From assembly GCA_029876055.1 (NCBI GenBank), contig CM056877.1, forward strand, positions 620,001 through 684,000: a stretch of 64,000 nucleotides of DNA, given 5' to 3'. Positions 54,771-64,000 of the stretch are shown one piece after another. This DNA comes from Madurella fahalii. Taxonomy: Eukaryota; Ascomycota; Sordariomycetes; Sordariales. The notes below the pieces were generated by a model. That model worked only from the letters and a program-made list of their open reading frames with translations, searched no databases and had not been told where the DNA came from. Position 1 is the first letter of the stretch; the number at the start of each line of letters is the position of its first letter. Made by a program: the position numbers and the translations under genes.

Positions 54771-55981
54771 TCATTTCGAAAAGAAAAAGGCATTGCCGCC
54801 CGGATCCCGCGGGATCTCTTTCTGGTAATCCTTCTCAGGATCGAATTCTTGCCAGACGCTGGCAGGGTAGATGTGCTTGTTGCGCTGATACCATCGCCGA
54901 TCCACCACCTTGGTGAATGTCGGGTCATCGGACGCTCCTTCAAGTTCCGAGATATCAAGCGTGTCCCTGATGCCGGCAGGGCCGGAGCCGGCAACCGCTG
55001 AATCGGCCCGGGGGCTTTCTGCGCTATAATCGAAGAGAAGCTTGTTGCCAGGACCGACCGTCTTGTTGATAATGAAGAAGTAGAACTCATAATGCTACGC
55101 CCATGTCAGCCAAAATGTTTTGTGTGGGACCAGTGATTACCTGAAAGACTTACAGGTGGTATGATGATGCTGCCCCTGACGAGCATGAGGTCGTCGACCC
55201 CAACGCGAGCCCAATCACGCCTCGCGTTCGTACTTTTTTCCGCGCCAACCCCAAGTTGCGCGCCAACCTTACGGCTCTTGTCCAAGAATAACCAGACAAA
55301 ATCGCCCTTCTTGACCCTCACAATGCCGCCAGGGATGTTGGTGCCGTCATAGAAGACGAACGGTATGGCAATCTCGGTAGCCTTGATGGCCGCCTGCAGT
55401 AGGAGAAACTCCTTGCGCAGCGCCTCTCTCTCGGCAGCCTCTCGGCGCAGTACCGCTTTTGTCAAGGCGCGGGGCACGATGCCGACCGAAGAGTTGGCCG
55501 TGACCTTGGCCAACGACTTCTGGTGCTTGTCCTTGTTCGTGTCCCCGTCATCGCCCGATGTGCCACCCTTCGCGGCCGTTGCAGCTTCGGCATCATCTTT
55601 ACCGTCTCCTCCCGCGCTCTTCTCCTTGTCCTTCTTTCCGAATCCACGCGGCGTAACAGCCAGGGGCTGCTCGCCGCCGTCCTCCTCCTCGTCCCCGAAT
55701 GACACCAGGGCCTTGGTCCGCTTCTTCTTCTTTTGTCGCTCTGCCTCGCTGTTATCGCTCGCGTTGTTCGGTGTCGCAGTCAGGGACCGGTCGGGCGTCG
55801 ACGTGTTTGTGCGAGCGAGGGTCGCCTCGCGCGCCTCGCGTTCTTGCTGCTCGAGTACCTCGGCGCGCCGCTTGCGAAAATCGGAGAGGGCGACCAGCCC
55901 GACCGTGTTGGTCGAGAGCCGCTCGTGCGTGGTCTTGTTTTGCGGCGTGAATCGTGACGCTGGCTGCAGCTGGTCCGACAT
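54771..55981 (-). CDS. XAP5/FAM50-family nuclear protein
   Basis: A conserved eukaryotic nuclear protein linked in other species to splicing and chromatin (human FAM50A, plant XCT, fission yeast Xap5). Exons 55981-55154 and 55094-54771, with a 59-nt intron (GTAAGT, GCTGAC branch, GTAG), give 383 residues. The N-terminal half is a charged coiled coil with Lys-rich segments (RKRRAEVLEQQEREAREA, KKKKRTKAL). The XAP5 domain follows: IPFVFYDGTNIPGGIVRVKKGDFVWLFLDKSR, DDLMLVRGSIIIPP, then after the intron HYEFYYFIINKTVGPGNKLLFDY and DPTFTKVVDRRWYQRNKHIYPAS. It ends EIPRDPGGNAFFFSK. The ATG at 55981 (MSDQLQPASRFTP) fits the family start. Expected to be essential or important for growth. Confidence 0.95.
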
Positions 55982-56201
55982 GGTGGCGGAGCCGGGTGCT
56001 GCTGGCACGATCTTTGACTACAACAAGGGATAAGTTAACCGCACGTGGAAATTGCGTTGCAACGATGGCTGAAATTCGTGAGTTGTCGGAGGGGCCCCGT
56101 AATATTACACATGACGAGTGTCAGAAATACACCATGGATTTTTACGTATAAGTGGGGCTTCCCAGTTTCTGTAATTACCAGCCTGAAATTACACCCTTCG
56201 G

Positions 56202-57822
56202 TCAGTTCCCCTCCCCGAGCTCCTTAAGTTTTCCTCGGAGGAAGCCCCCTAAGCTTTCAAAAATCAAGGGGTCGTGGCCCTCACGCCAATGCAGAGTGAC
56301 AGATGTCCCCGACTTGCCAACCACGACTGTAATCGCGAACCCAAGGCGGCAACATTCGCCAGGTGTAGCACCGGCATGGCCGAAAGCTTCCGGCTTCCCT
56401 GCACCTGCTTGTTCTCGACGCCTCTTCCTTCTCCAAGCCCGGCTCCAAACATTTTCCCTCGCCCTTCCCACCCCCCTTGCTGCTTCCGCCTCCCACGCCC
56501 ACGAGATGAGCTCCAGGGACCCTACGACCTCCCGAATCCGTGTAATCACGTGGTCGACTGGCTTATTGGCAGAGAGCGCTAACAGGTCGGCAGTTAAAGG
56601 GAGCGGCAAAACCTTCTTCCAGACGCTTGCCTTCATGCCGCGAGCCACTTGCTCCGCCGGCCGCATGGACCCGAAACTCCAGCCCACCGCCCACCGCCGC
56701 GTCTTGTTCCCCTGTATGAACTCGGTGACGGCAAAATTGTCGATTCCGTTCGCATGTAGCTGCTCAACGAGCACCTCAACGCTGCTTAGTTTTCCAAGCA
56801 TCGACGTATACCACCGAACCCGTTCCCGCAGGACTAAAGACTCTTGCAGCAGCCGACCGACGTGAGCGACCTCGCCGCCCTCGCAGACCATTTCTACCGG
56901 AGCACCGGTACAGGCCGAAAGTGGCGGCCGCGCCTTCTTCTTTGCTGACGACAGCATCTCGTCTTTCGAGGCATAGAACGGCGGGTTCATCATCACAAAA
57001 TCGATCGATTCGATACCCTCTTCATCGAGCGGTACCAAGGCGTCTTCAGCTTTCCGCACGAGAAGCCGGATTCGGTCTCCGAGGCCGTTGAGCTCGACAT
57101 TTCTCTTGGCATAACGGAGGCTTTTGGCGTCAATGTCTGGAAGTAGGTCAGCGCCATTTTTTCACTCATTAGCGGTAGGGCTCACCCGTTGCGATGAAAC
57201 ACCATGGCCGCTGGGCGGTTCCCAGGAGAGGGTAAATGCAGCTTGCGCCTGTACCGACATCAAGGCCGCACAGCTTCCCGCCAGCTTGAGCGTACGACGT
57301 TGTATCCATCAGGTCTTTCAGCCAAATGATATAGTTGTGCCGATTAGGAACCTTGCTCCAGAGTCAGCGGGCCAACAACTCCAAGACGTGGGGAAGCAAG
57401 GGGAACCCTAACCGGGGGACACAGCCTATCATCGGGGAGCTCCAGTTTCAAGCCAAAGTCGACGTCCAGCAGCGTCTTTGTGAGCTGCATGGTAGCTGCA
57501 GGGTCACTGAAATCTAGCTGCCCATTGTCCACTAGGCTGCGAGCAAGTCACCGTCAGCGAGGGCGGAGCAGCAACGGACGCAATCTGAACGAACAACCTA
57601 CACAGAAGCAAATTGAGCATCTTGCTTTGCGAGTTGTCTAAAGTCAGGCTCAGTCTCGTACAGGCGCCGATAGTAACCATCTGAGGAAACATCGGCCGCA
57701 GCATAATGCGACCGACGTAGGCTGCGGTCGGGCCAGGTCCCGGGCCGAGATTGGCAGCCGGTTCCGGACCCTGCCCCCGGCTCGGCCGTATCATCCGGCA
57801 CTTTCCTTTTCTTGGCTGCCAT
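56202..57822 (-). CDS. METTL16-type RNA N6-adenosine methyltransferase
   Basis: A SAM-dependent methyltransferase of the METTL16 family, whose members methylate U6 snRNA and other hairpins. Exons 57822-57602, 57536-57413, 57351-57186 and 57136-56202 give 481 residues. Introns are 65, 61, 49 and 49-65 nt class and all join in phase. After a basic, low-complexity start come SSDGYYRRLYETEPDFRQL, LTKTLLDVDFGLKLELPDDRLCPP and VPNRHNYIIWLKDLMDTTSY. These are followed by the SAM loop LCGLDVGTGASCIYPLL (about 143-159) and the catalytic NPPFY at about 221-225. A KTRRWAVGWSF motif is also typical. The vertebrate C-terminal RNA-binding extension is absent. It lies in tandem with XAP5 on the same strand, 220 bp apart; both act in RNA processing, but that may be chance. 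Confidence 0.93.
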
Positions 57823-59804
57823 GATAATGCCGGGTTCTCGTCTCCATAGATATCCAAGCCGGAATACCCTGTGAGTGGTGATGGATGATGTCAGAAGTTC
57901 CAGATGATTGTGCACGGAACGTACCGTAATTACAGGATAGCTTAGAAGTTTATTTTCGATTACGACCCCCGGACCGGTCACGTGCAAACAGCTCTTCACG
58001 AGTGGCAAGATCTTGGTACTGTACCAGAGTGGTTACAGCAATTCCTCGCCTTCCTACCCACCCAAGATTCCACTACAACGAGCGATTCGCTATCAAGATC
58101 GGCAGAAACTCTTGAGGCTCGTTCAGTACCAAAACCCCTCCCCTCCCTTTTTGCCTGTTTCTAAAACTGCTCGCCGGCCTCTAATAGGTCAGCACCTCAC
58201 AGACTCTCGCTCGTGAGCACATGCATCCACCGTGACAGTGATACACCTAAAAATGTACGCCACTGAGCATGCCCGTCGGAGCGGTCAACGGCTGAAGGAC
58301 CCGCACTGATCCACCTGACAGGAGCCTCTGGAATGCCGGTACCCCTCTGTTCAGCCCCCATTTGATCCGCTCCAGGGTTGTCCTCCCCAACGCGGACCGC
58401 CGAATGTTGCCATCACAACCAAACCTTTCCAGTGGCCACATAGCGGCGATGCCGGCTTCGGTCGTCTACCGAGAATGTGATGGGATTGGGTGGCGCCACA
58501 CTCAGCCTTGTTGGCTGCCTGTAATGCCGCGTAGACTGCAGCTCGGCGATTTCGACTCACAGCTCCTCGACATGTTGTTGGTTGTCTCTGTAGCGATCAC
58601 GGGCCGTTCGAGCTAACCGGCCAAGCTGTGGGGATTCAGCATGATCCTTGTCGCCAGGTTCCCTTTCCGGCAGCTTCCAGATTGCTTACCCCTGTCACAA
58701 CCGCCAAATGGGACTGTATGCAAAGGGCACACGCAGCAACAGGCTCAGGCAGCGGTGTCCGACTCTAGGATGTGAAATGTCATCCAGTCAAGCAAAACGA
58801 GGCTGTAAAAAAGGCGACAGCTCGCAGGTCATACCTGCGGCAGCAACCCTCCCCGTTGCCGGCAACAGCTGCGCAAAAGCCACACACATCCGTGCCTTGC
58901 ATACGACTAAAACATCAAAGTACTTAAACTAGCAAGCAACCATTCATCCCATGTATGAGGTGCTCGAGACATCCCGTCGTCTCATTCTCGCCCCTCGCAC
59001 GATATCTAAGTTGCCCGTGTCGTCCCATCTCGGACATATAAATCACGCCCCCTTCCTCCCGCCGTCAATTCCCCAATCATCGCTGTCCCGCGCGGCCCAG
59101 TCTTCTTATCGATAGGCCAGAGAAGCAGTCGCTACGACGGGAGACAACGAGGGAGCAAATTCCCCAACACCCGACCTGACCGGGACCTAACACATCGGGA
59201 AAGGAGCTCGGGCGGAAACCACCCGATTCCCAAGCCCACCCTGGTCGACTTCTTGGCACCGCGAGAAATCACAATCGCCTCTTTGACCGTCCCACGCTGA
59301 CGCCTGCAGACCTGTGTCGGCCGAACACCTCATTCTGCATCACGCTCGCCTCGCGTTATCCAGTGAGGTGGCGCCGGCTAGCGAGTACCGCAGCGCTCGA
59401 GTTCCGCTCATCGGACGCACCCAAGTCGGACGAGGAGGGCAACTGTGCGCACTCCCATCGCAGTTCCATCTTGCCTCTGCTGCATCGCACTTTGCCGCCT
59501 GCTTGCGTACGTACCGTACCGCTGACCGCATGCGCGTTGACAGCAGATCGCCAAACACTTGCTGTCCCACACCGGGCATCCCCCCCTCCCCGGGCTGCCT
59601 CTATCGCGCCTGATTGTCGCACAGCTGCTTTTAAGCCAAGCTAAACTTCCCCGCCTCCCCTGTACTGCCGCTTCTTTATCGCACTCGTCGTGCTTCCCAC
59701 TGCCAGCCGAACTCGGCGAGCCGTCCAGCGCAATCCAGAAGAGGCCAGCTCCCTCACCTGAGAATACTACTTGGCCAACATTGGCTTACACTTGAGGGGA
59801 GATC
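57823..59804. other. Intergenic, divergent promoters
   Basis: About 2 kb between the methyltransferase and AAA ATPase genes. CT-rich leader-like sequence precedes 59805. Open frames here overlap and have no motifs. Confidence 0.5.
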
Positions 59805-62800
59805 ATGGACTCCGAGGATAAAATCTCGGCCGACGTGCGGGAAGGGAACCCCCCGGCGCCCGCAAACGGCGAAGAACCCAAAGCCCCTATCGAGAACAGC
59901 ACCAAGTCCACCGACTCGGCGACCAAGGCGACCGACAAGACCGACGGAAACAAGAAGCCTGCCAAAGAGAAGTGTTCCAAGAAGCACTCCAAGGGCAAGC
60001 ATAAGAACTCCAGAAAGGCCCAATCTTCGGGCGAGCCAGACTCAGATTCCACCAGCGACAAAAGCACAGATGCTACGTCGTCTTCTTCGGACTCGGACGA
60101 CAGCACCACCGATGTGGAGAGCTCCAAGAAGAAGCGTCTAGCCAAGAAGCGGCAAGATTCTCAAAAGTCCAAGAAGAAGGCGCGCGCAAAGAAGCCCAAA
60201 AAGAGTCTGAAGACGCAGGATACAACCGCTTCGGATTCTGACTCGGACTCGTCGAGTCAAGACATCGACAGCGCCGATGATGACGAGGGCCAGGCAAGTC
60301 AAGACTTGACGAAACTCCAGCTCCTTCTCTTGCAGCAACAGCAGCAACAGCAACAACAACAACAGCAGCAGGTTAGCGGTTCATACCAGTACCCTCCTGG
60401 TGGCTATCAGTACAACGTTGGCCCCGGTGGCAGCCTCACCTCTCCCATCTACGATACCGGCTTTCGCAACAACCCGCCACGGCCCCGTCGCGGAGGGTAC
60501 TATTCGGGTGGACGGCAGGCTCTTGGCCTAGGTAACATTGATCCCGGCCTTTTGCTGGACGCTAAAAAACAGCAAAAGGACAAGCGGAAGCAGTCAAAGG
60601 CCACCAAGCTAGACTACAAGCGTGTCGACCAGGTCTGGGACAACACGATTCACAACTACAAGCTCCAGGATACCACCGAGGGAACTGTCGACGCCCAATA
60701 TGACGAGTTCATCTTCCACGTCCGCCGTACCTTTGACTGGGAAGGCAAGTACAAGGCCACCGTTGTCGACATCAAGAGCAAGCTTCTACGCGAATGTCTG
60801 CAGGAGGTCATGGGCAATGTCAAGGGCGTCAGCTTGGTTGAGGACACGCCGAAGCTCGACCCAAACATGCTCTTCCTGTACCTCGAGGACCTCCGTAAGC
60901 ACATGAAGGAGCTAAAGAAGACGAAGGTAGCCAAGGGGGATAAGCACGACCGCAAGAAGGAACAGAAGCGTATCGAGTCGAAGCGCCAGCATCTGAAAGT
61001 GCTCCTCAAGTACATCGACAAGGACTACGCCGACATTAAGAGGAGGTACGCGGATATTCTTCGCTCCCCAGGATCCCCGACTTTGTCCTGCTGACACTGC
61101 TTGCACAGTCTCTATCCGATGCTGGAGAATGGCCTCATCACATTTGATCTGCTCTGGGCCCTGTGGAAGCCTGATACGCTGGCCTTCGCAAGCACCTATG
61201 GCTCACAAGACGAACCTCGCGTGTTCAAGGTCGAGGTGGCAGAGAAGCACTACAGCATCATGAAGGGCGAATACTACTACATTGAGGGCAAGTACTTTGA
61301 GTACGACGGAAAACAATTCGGTTATGGGAGCATGTCTGAAGAGGTTGGCGACTTCCGCGGAGCACGCAAAATCACGAGCCTTGGCTGCTACCCTCTCAAG
61401 TACCACAAGAACGAAAGTCAGATGCGCAAGGATTTGATCGAGCGTGGCAAGAAGTTTGTGTCGCTCGGCGGGGTGCACTACAAGAGCCATCAGGGGATGG
61501 CCTACTATAAGAAGAAGAAGGCCATCGTCAAGGTCAACATCAACGGACGCATCATGGTGGACCCCAGCATCCACCGCCGCATCAACCCAAACTACCCAAT
61601 CTCCCTTGTTAGACCAAAGGATCACGATGTCATCTCTGACGACGAAGACTCGGACGGCGAATCCGGGTGCTGCGGTTGCGGTTCTGATGCGGCAAGCGAT
61701 GACGGCGTCGACGGTGAGACGATCAAGTACGTCACCAAGGTCGTGAAGGACCGAAAGGGCAATATACAGTATGTACGCGTGCCCAAGTTTGACGACGACA
61801 ACAAAGGAGGGAAGGAGAAGCTCGACCAAGTGCCTGCGAAGGACGACGAGACTCGGCAGGAGGGCGGCGATGAGGCGACGACATCAGAGGACGACGGGAA
61901 CACCAAAAAGGTACCCGAGTTTACCGACGAGGAGTATTTGATCGCATCCCCGGTGGTGCTCGGTTTCGCCTTTGCCGAAAAGCTCTGGCTAGAGTTCACC
62001 GTCTCTGGTGTCAAGGAGATCCAGTGGAACGAGACGGCTTACGAGTCCCTGGTGCTAGAGCCCAAGACCAAGGACATCGTCAAGGTACGTCGCTGGCGGT
62101 AGCTTATTCCCTTTTATGTTCACATTGCTAAACCGGATCTAGGCACTGGTCGAATCACACAAGTATCATGCGGCGGAAAGCATCGACGACGTGATTCAGG
62201 GCAAGGGCAAGGGCCTAGTCGGTATGTAGACGTCTCCCCTTCCTTCTTCCCTGTATAGACTCAGATCTAACTCCGGGGGGATTAGCTGTTCTCCACGGCC
62301 CTCCCGGCACCGGCAAGACTCTGACTGCTGAGGGCATCTCGGAACTCCTCAAGTGCCCGTTGTACATGGTATCGGCCGGTGAGCTGGGCACGGACTCGCG
62401 CTATCTGGAGACTGAACTCCAGAAGATCCTGGATATCTGCCATGCTTGGGGCGCGATCCTCCTCCTCGACGAGGCCGATGTCTTTTTGGAGAAGAGGAAC
62501 ATGCACGACATCCACCGCAATGCTCTCGTCAGCATCTTCCTTCGGCAACTCGAGTACTTCCAAGGCATCTTGTTTTTGACCACCAACAGGGTCGAGACGT
62601 TTGACGATGCCTTCCAGTCGCGTATCCACATTGCACTACGGTACGACAATCTTGACCATCGGGCCAAGAAGGCCATCTTCAAGATTTTCATTGAGCGTGT
62701 CCGCTTGCTCGAGAAGATTAGCTTGATGCCGTTCACCGAGGAAGACTACAACATTCTGGCTCGCCACGAGCTCAACGGGAGGCAGATCAAGAACACGGTC

Positions 62801-62944
62801 CGTACGGCGCAGGCGTTGGCCGTGAACAAGGGCGAACCGCTCGCCATGACGCACATCCGACAAGTCTTGGAAGTGCAAATTAGCTTTGAGCGTGATCTCA
62901 AGGGCGGCACGGGCTATCAGGATGCCATGAGGAGTTACTTCTGA
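59805..62944 (+). CDS. AAA+ ATPase with disordered N-terminus and polyglutamine tract
   Basis: Exons 59805-61045, 61109-62084, 62143-62221 and 62286-62944 give 984 residues. Introns of 63, 58 and 64 nt have clear donors and acceptors. Residues 1-170 are Lys/Ser/Asp-rich and disordered. A 13-residue Gln run sits at 177-189. A conserved fungal middle domain follows (KLDYKRVDQVWDNTIHNYKLQD, ENGLITFDLLWALWKPDTLAF, EYYYIEGKYFEYDGKQFGYGS). The C-terminal AAA module has Walker A GPPGTGKT (770-777), Walker B ILLLDEADVFLE, sensor-1 FLTTNR, and the arginine region FQSRIHIALRY, then a helical lid. A single AAA module of this type occurs in many copies in filamentous fungi, with function unknown. No protease or DNA-binding domain is attached. 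Confidence 0.93.
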
Positions 62945-64000
62945 GCTTGCCCCCTCCACCGCCCGGCTTGTTGTATTCAAGAGGTTACCATATGGCGCTT
63001 CGGATATTCTCTTCGACAGATGTGCTTTATGCTCTTTCCGAGAACTTTCCCGTTAGTCAGAGTCCCCTTCATTCTTTGAGCGCTTCCTCCGAGGCATCTC
63101 CGCAGGCCATGGAGGAGGCGGTGGGTAGGTGAACGGAGCTGGTGGTACATACAAGAGCGTAGTTGGACGCCGGCGGTACTGTAAGTCTCAGTGTTTGTTC
63201 CTCTTGCAATAGTTCACACTCGCCCTTCCGTTTGTTAGACGTAATTCACGTTGGCTTTTTTTTCTGAAACTGTGACACGAAGGCAGCGGCGGCCTAGGAA
63301 CGGGCCGGTGCTTGTCAAGGCCCCGCATAGTCTCACATTTCGTACTAAGTATTCTAGCTCCTGCACCGTAGTTCGGATTCGTCACTTGAGCGTTTGGAGA
63401 CCGTCCAGCCTTCATTGCCTTGTACATATCTGAAAGTATGGGGTCAGGCAAACCACGGCGATCTGATTCACGAGTTTCCGCTGCCCGAACTGCCGCTTCC
63501 CTTCCCCCATTCGTTTGTTGCTGGTTGGGACTAGTTGTGCCTCTCAGCTGCTGCAAACCTGCTGGTTTCTAGCACCCCTGCCAGCGGAGCAAAAGGATGT
63601 TATGCCACTATCATCTACTGCAGCACCAGAGGCGTGAAACGGTTAGGGCGGCACCGCAGCTAAAAGTGCTCTAAAAAATACCGACGTCATCCGATCTTTT
63701 AATCCCTGTCACGCTGAACGCTGAATGGAATGGGAGCTCTGGCACGCGAAACCCCAACTTCTCGTTGGCCCGGTTCCTCGACGCTAAACCAAGTGCCCCC
63801 AGAACAAGCCATTGACGCAGGCGACCGAAGTTGCAAGGCGAAAAAGGACCTTCTTCTCGTTTATCCTCGCCCTCGACTTCCTCTTCCCCTTCCTCTTCTT
63901 CGTCTTCGACTTGAGTTGTCCTCCTCGCTTGTTTGCCGATCGCCGAATCCACTGCCCTTGGATCGCGACGGGGAGCCCGCTTCCACCCCGCATTTTGGCA
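62945..64000. other. Intergenic to window end
   Basis: 3' flank of the ATPase gene. CT/GAA-rich sequence at 63840-63920 gives Glu/Lys-rich frames on the minus strand that are composition artefacts or the start of a gene beyond the window. No supported gene. Confidence 0.45.

Noticed and set aside
59314..59795. Several frames upstream of the AAA ATPase
   Set aside because: CT-rich leader/promoter composition; no domain and no continuity with the ATPase frame.
63671..63993. Glu/Lys-rich minus-strand frames near the window end
   Set aside because: Caused by a CTTCCTC-type simple sequence; could only be judged with sequence beyond the window.

Overview
The window is nuclear DNA of a filamentous ascomycete, most likely a sordariomycete. 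Evidence: protein genes lie on both strands with no operons; introns are short (about 46-124 nt) with GTRNGT donors, CTRAC-like branch sites and YAG acceptors; and the gene content is typical of such fungi (PTH11-like 7-TM receptor, GMC oxidoreductase, SYG1/XPR1 phosphate exporter, STAND-type N-domain ankyrin protein, small secreted cysteine-rich proteins). Two pseudogenes carry TAG/TGA codons that look like RIP (C:G to T:A) damage. I saw no rRNA, convincing tRNA, CRISPR, phage or intact transposon. Most genes were rebuilt by joining exons at consensus splice sites where the reading phase closes exactly; exon positions are given in each entry.

Layout. 0-11 kb: 3' end of an acidic, disordered-protein gene; a secreted CE1 acetylxylan esterase; a probably frameshifted coiled-coil/proline-rich locus; a cysteine-rich zinc-binding-like protein; a RING-finger protein; an NTF2/SnoaL-like protein. 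11.8-12.8 kb: a decayed array of roughly 39-codon units on the minus strand, recognisable by a recurring D-V-K-I-A-V core. 13-15.7 kb: SPX-EXS phosphate exporter. 17.6-22 kb: a relic belt with a nonsense-riddled aldo-keto reductase pseudogene, a secreted cysteine-rich pseudogene, a diverged tandem duplication, and then an intact small secreted cysteine-rich gene. 22.3-34.3 kb: a metabolic stretch with an MDR oxidoreductase, a PTH11-like receptor, a secreted GMC oxidoreductase, a class A FAD monooxygenase divergent from a class II aldolase, and a DUF5519 protein. These could form a small catabolic or secondary-metabolite neighbourhood, but no backbone synthase or transcription factor is present.

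34.7-36.2 kb is a stretch with almost no open frames. 37-47 kb: a fungal Mx-like dynamin with a polybasic tail, an SH3 protein, an unknown coiled-coil protein, and an ankyrin protein whose N-terminal domain is the kind normally found on fungal NLR/STAND proteins. 48-51.7 kb: a 1210-residue protein with Glu-Pro-Gln repeats, an AT-hook, a 363-bp internal duplication and twelve Q-Q-L-G-G-L-T-F-P repeats; it is the least explained large gene here. 54-63 kb: a conserved housekeeping block with a small membrane protein, XAP5/FAM50, a METTL16-type RNA methyltransferase and a 984-residue AAA+ ATPase with a polyglutamine tract.

Limits: no homology search or splice predictor was run. Family names rest on motifs I recognise, and UTRs and transcription starts were not determined.
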